From contig JAFVIF010000045.1 of assembly GCA_017474125.1 (NCBI GenBank), positions 30,322 through 94,321 of the forward strand: a stretch of 64,000 bases of DNA, read 5' to 3'. Position numbers and translations under genes: made by a program. Under the pieces are notes generated by a model. It made no database searches. It saw only the letters and a list, made by a program, of their open reading frames with translations, and had not been told where the DNA came from. Shown here piece after piece: positions 62,146 through 64,000 of the stretch. This DNA comes from Clostridia bacterium (GTDB lineage: Bacteria > Bacillota > Clostridia > Oscillospirales > Acutalibacteraceae). Position 1 is the stretch's first letter, and each line of letters begins with the position of its first letter.

Positions 62146-62877
62146 TTATAACGTTATCTCCAAATCATCTGTTGCTTTAAAAACAGGGATGTTATTAAGA
62201 AGTCTGGTTGCTTCCATAACCGATTCTAAAAATCTATCGGAATAATGATTAAAGCAAAGCTGCTTTAAGTTGTCGTTATTTTCAAAAAAGGGAAGATAAT
62301 CGGTTGCTTTAAAGTGAGCGGCTTCACAAATTGCAAGGTCAAGGGGTTTATCTAAAACGCTGACGGGAAAATCTTCCTTCGGGCCGTTTGTACTTAAATC
62401 ACCGCTAAAGAGCACGCGCTTTCCTTCTGCTTCTAAAAGATAGGAATAAGAGTTTTTTGTGTGCAATGTTTTAAAGGCGGTTACCTTTAATATGCCGTCG
62501 TCATAAACAAAGCCGTCGGTAACTTCGTTAAACTTAAATTCACGCATAGTAGTACCGGTAAGCTTTATCCATTCTGATATAACCGAAGAAATCTTATCGG
62601 TATCACAGGGCACGAATATTTTCGGATTTGCCGCTGTGAATTTCCAACTGCAAATATCAAGAAAAGGGATAAGTCCGTTGGTATGGTCGCCGTGCATATG
62701 GGTTATAAAAATGCCGTCAATTTTTTCAATGGGAATACGTCTGTTGGCAAGACCCTCCGCGCAGTTACAACCCATATCGATAAAGTATTTTTTATTTCCA
62801 ACTTCGATTAAGGTTGATGAGCATTTTCTGTGCGGTTCGGGATAACCGTGACTTGAACCAAAAAATACTATTTTCAT
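62146..62877 (-). CDS. MBL-fold metallo-hydrolase (RNase Z-like)
   Basis: This 243-residue protein has the metal motif HMHGDH (60-65), an early ECSSTLIEVG-like strand (KCSSTLIEV here), FSGDLSTNG and a late CFNHYSD supplying further ligands. It resembles the RNase Z/phosphodiesterase-like branch but lacks the exosite insertion of true tRNase Z. Eleven base pairs downstream of the EEP gene, so probably co-transcribed. Confidence 0.88.
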   Translation of the reverse strand: MKIVFFGSSHGYPEPHRKCSSTLIEVGNKKYFIDMGCNCAEGLANRRIPIEKIDGIFITHMHGDHTNGLIPFLDICSWKFTAANPKIFVPCDTDKISSVISEWIKLTGTTMREFKFNEVTDGFVYDDGILKVTAFKTLHTKNSYSYLLEAEGKRVLFSGDLSTNGPKEDFPVSVLDKPLDLAICEAAHFKATDYLPFFENNDNLKQLCFNHYSDRFLESVMEATRLLNNIPVFKATDDLEITL

Positions 62878-62888
62878 AAAATCACCTT

Positions 62889-63752
62889 TTAAAGTTCAAC
62901 GTCACACCACATTGGGAAATGGTCGGAAAGACACATATAATAATCCTCGTAAAAACGGTCAAAACGCTTAACGGTAACTCCTTCACCCTTTATAATAAAT
63001 TGGTCAATACTTTCCTTAAAGGGCTTGGGATCTTCATAATGGTCATATCCCTCTGCATAGCAGAAATGGTGACCGTTCTTTTCATCTCTATAATCGGTTG
63101 CAACGTCGTGGCCGTGAACGTATCCGCGTTTAAATGCTGACTGAACGGCCAAAGAATCGTAAGTGGCGTTAAAGTCGCCAACGATAAAAGCAGGGCAGTT
63201 ATATTTTTCTCTAAGCTCTTCAACTCTGTCTATAAGCAAATTAATCTGATATTCTCTTGCTTCGTCAGAATGCTCCTGATAGTCGTAATCGCCGCGCCAG
63301 CATTTTGATCTGTCAGAAGTTTTCCACCAGAGATGAGTAGAGGCAAAAACGAAAACTTTGCCGTCTTCTTTTGCTTTAAATACCGCAATACAGTAAGACT
63401 TTGTTTTCGCGTTGTTAAACTCGCCCTCAAAACCGGGAACTTCGAGAGGATAAATAAGGTAATCTGAATCGATAAGCTCTAATTTATCGGTACGGTAGAT
63501 AATCGGCGTATCTCTGCCCCAAAGCAGTGCATAGGGAATGGTGCCGTCATCCTTAAAGCGTTGCATAAGGAAATCTGCCAAACGTGCGGTACATTCCTGA
63601 AGACCGATAACGTCGGGTAAAGTATCCTTATAAACCTGTAAAAAGCCTTTTGATCTGTGCTCGGCAGAGCAGTCCTCGCCCTTTTCAGCCCAAGTGGCAC
63701 AGTTGCTTTCTGCACACCAGATATTGTTGCTCATAAGTCTTAATTTTGCCAT
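62889..63752 (-). CDS. Endonuclease/exonuclease/phosphatase family hydrolase
   Basis: This 287-residue cytoplasmic metal-dependent hydrolase has N9 in MSNNIW, E52 in IGLQE, FASTHLWW, VGDFNAT and the C-terminal SDHFPMW, giving the complete EEP active site. The family acts on nucleic acids, inositol phosphates or sphingolipids; the substrate here is unknown. First gene of a two-gene minus-strand operon. Confidence 0.9.
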   Translation of the reverse strand: MAKLRLMSNNIWCAESNCATWAEKGEDCSAEHRSKGFLQVYKDTLPDVIGLQECTARLADFLMQRFKDDGTIPYALLWGRDTPIIYRTDKLELIDSDYLIYPLEVPGFEGEFNNAKTKSYCIAVFKAKEDGKVFVFASTHLWWKTSDRSKCWRGDYDYQEHSDEAREYQINLLIDRVEELREKYNCPAFIVGDFNATYDSLAVQSAFKRGYVHGHDVATDYRDEKNGHHFCYAEGYDHYEDPKPFKESIDQFIIKGEGVTVKRFDRFYEDYYMCLSDHFPMWCDVEL

Positions 63753-63781
63753 AAAATCACCTCATAAATGATATGGTTTAA

Positions 63782-64000
63782 TTATAATGACTATCGAATG
63801 TCGAGAAATTCACTCAATTTCTCGACCAAGCCGATAAAATCGGCTCTATGTTGTAAAAAACGTCTTAAAACGTTATTTTGCAACTTCGATATCATTGCAA
63901 TGAATATGTTCAATTACCCTTGGTAATTGTTTGCGAATTCAAAGAATTCGCAGTCGAAATAAGGCTTTGCCATGTTTCGACATCAACATAGTCATTATAA
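63782..64000. repeat. Hairpin-array repeat, family 2, copy 2
   Basis: The ends TTATAATGACTAT (63782-63794) and ATAGTCATTATAA (63988-64000) are perfect 13-bp inverted repeats; the right end coincides with the window edge and may extend further. Internal hairpins include 63800-63826 (GTCGAGAAATT...AATTTCTCGAC), AGCCGATAAAATCGGCT, CATTGCAATG, CAATTACCCTTGGTAATTG and GCGAATTCAAAGAATTCGC. The end and core sequence agree with copy 1 at 33401-33605 while the other stems differ. It occupies the upstream region of the EEP gene. Confidence 0.85.

Overview
The window looks like chromosomal DNA from a Gram-positive, fermentative, gut-type Clostridia (Bacillota), probably an uncultured Oscillospirales- or Christensenellales-like lineage. 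This rests on strong AGGAGG-type ribosome binding sites with frequent GTG/TTG starts, moderately AT-rich codon use, SipW/TasA-type secreted proteins, a sortase-type anchor motif, GPH sugar symport, and plant/host-glycan hydrolases. The lineage is inferred from gene content; no rRNA or marker gene is present. No tRNA, rRNA, CRISPR array or complete insertion sequence was seen.

Layout. (1) 1-11255: mixed metabolic genes: a partial zinc-ribbon membrane protein, a large secreted protein, a GH3 glycosidase, a uracil permease/uracil phosphoribosyltransferase pair, a terminator-bounded noncoding RNA candidate, an iron alcohol dehydrogenase, a nitrilase-family amidohydrolase and a DUF89 protein. (2) 11345-33184: one co-directional polysaccharide operon of 20 genes (about 22 kb) starting from a clear promoter. 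It has a priming sugar transferase, aminotransferases, two ATP-grasp proteins, a FemAB-like acyltransferase, glycosyltransferases, Wzy (apparently frameshifted), Wzx, a LicD/LicC-like pair, and CapE-CapF-CapG for UDP-N-acetyl-L-fucosamine. It also carries an unexpected TRAP-type permease. (3) 33361-34044: a promoter/terminator-bounded noncoding stretch holding a hairpin-array repeat, then a Cys-rich KTR protein. (4) 34123-46760: a surface-fibre locus with a frameshifted TetR gene, two SipW-like signal peptidases with coiled-coil tails, seven camelysin/TasA-like proteins and one cell-wall-anchored (PPQTG) protein. Three of the camelysin-like proteins share an N-terminal fibre domain but carry unrelated beta-helix, LRR or GLUG passenger domains. 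Four copies of a compensated double-hairpin element bracket the modular genes. (5) 46810-55621: a glycoside/hexuronate utilisation cluster: GH2 enzyme and GPH symporter on the minus strand, divergent AraC regulator, then uxuA, an SDR fructuronate reductase, KDPG aldolase and KDG kinase. (6) 55726-64000: a PlsC-like acyltransferase with zinc ribbon, an orphan HTH protein, a 1486-residue secreted protein that shares a C-terminal module with the protein at 605-3445, an MBL-fold hydrolase, an EEP-family hydrolase, and a second copy of the hairpin-array repeat.

How it works together. Most of the window concerns the cell surface and glycans: building a decorated polysaccharide, exporting and anchoring protein fibres with exchangeable adhesive heads, secreting large carbohydrate-binding-like proteins, and importing and degrading glycosides and uronates. 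The best candidates for something undescribed are the modular SipW-dependent fibre locus with its hairpin brackets, and the two families of palindrome-array repeats. Frameshifts at simple repeats in wzy and in the TetR gene could be phase switches or assembly errors; the sequence alone cannot tell which.
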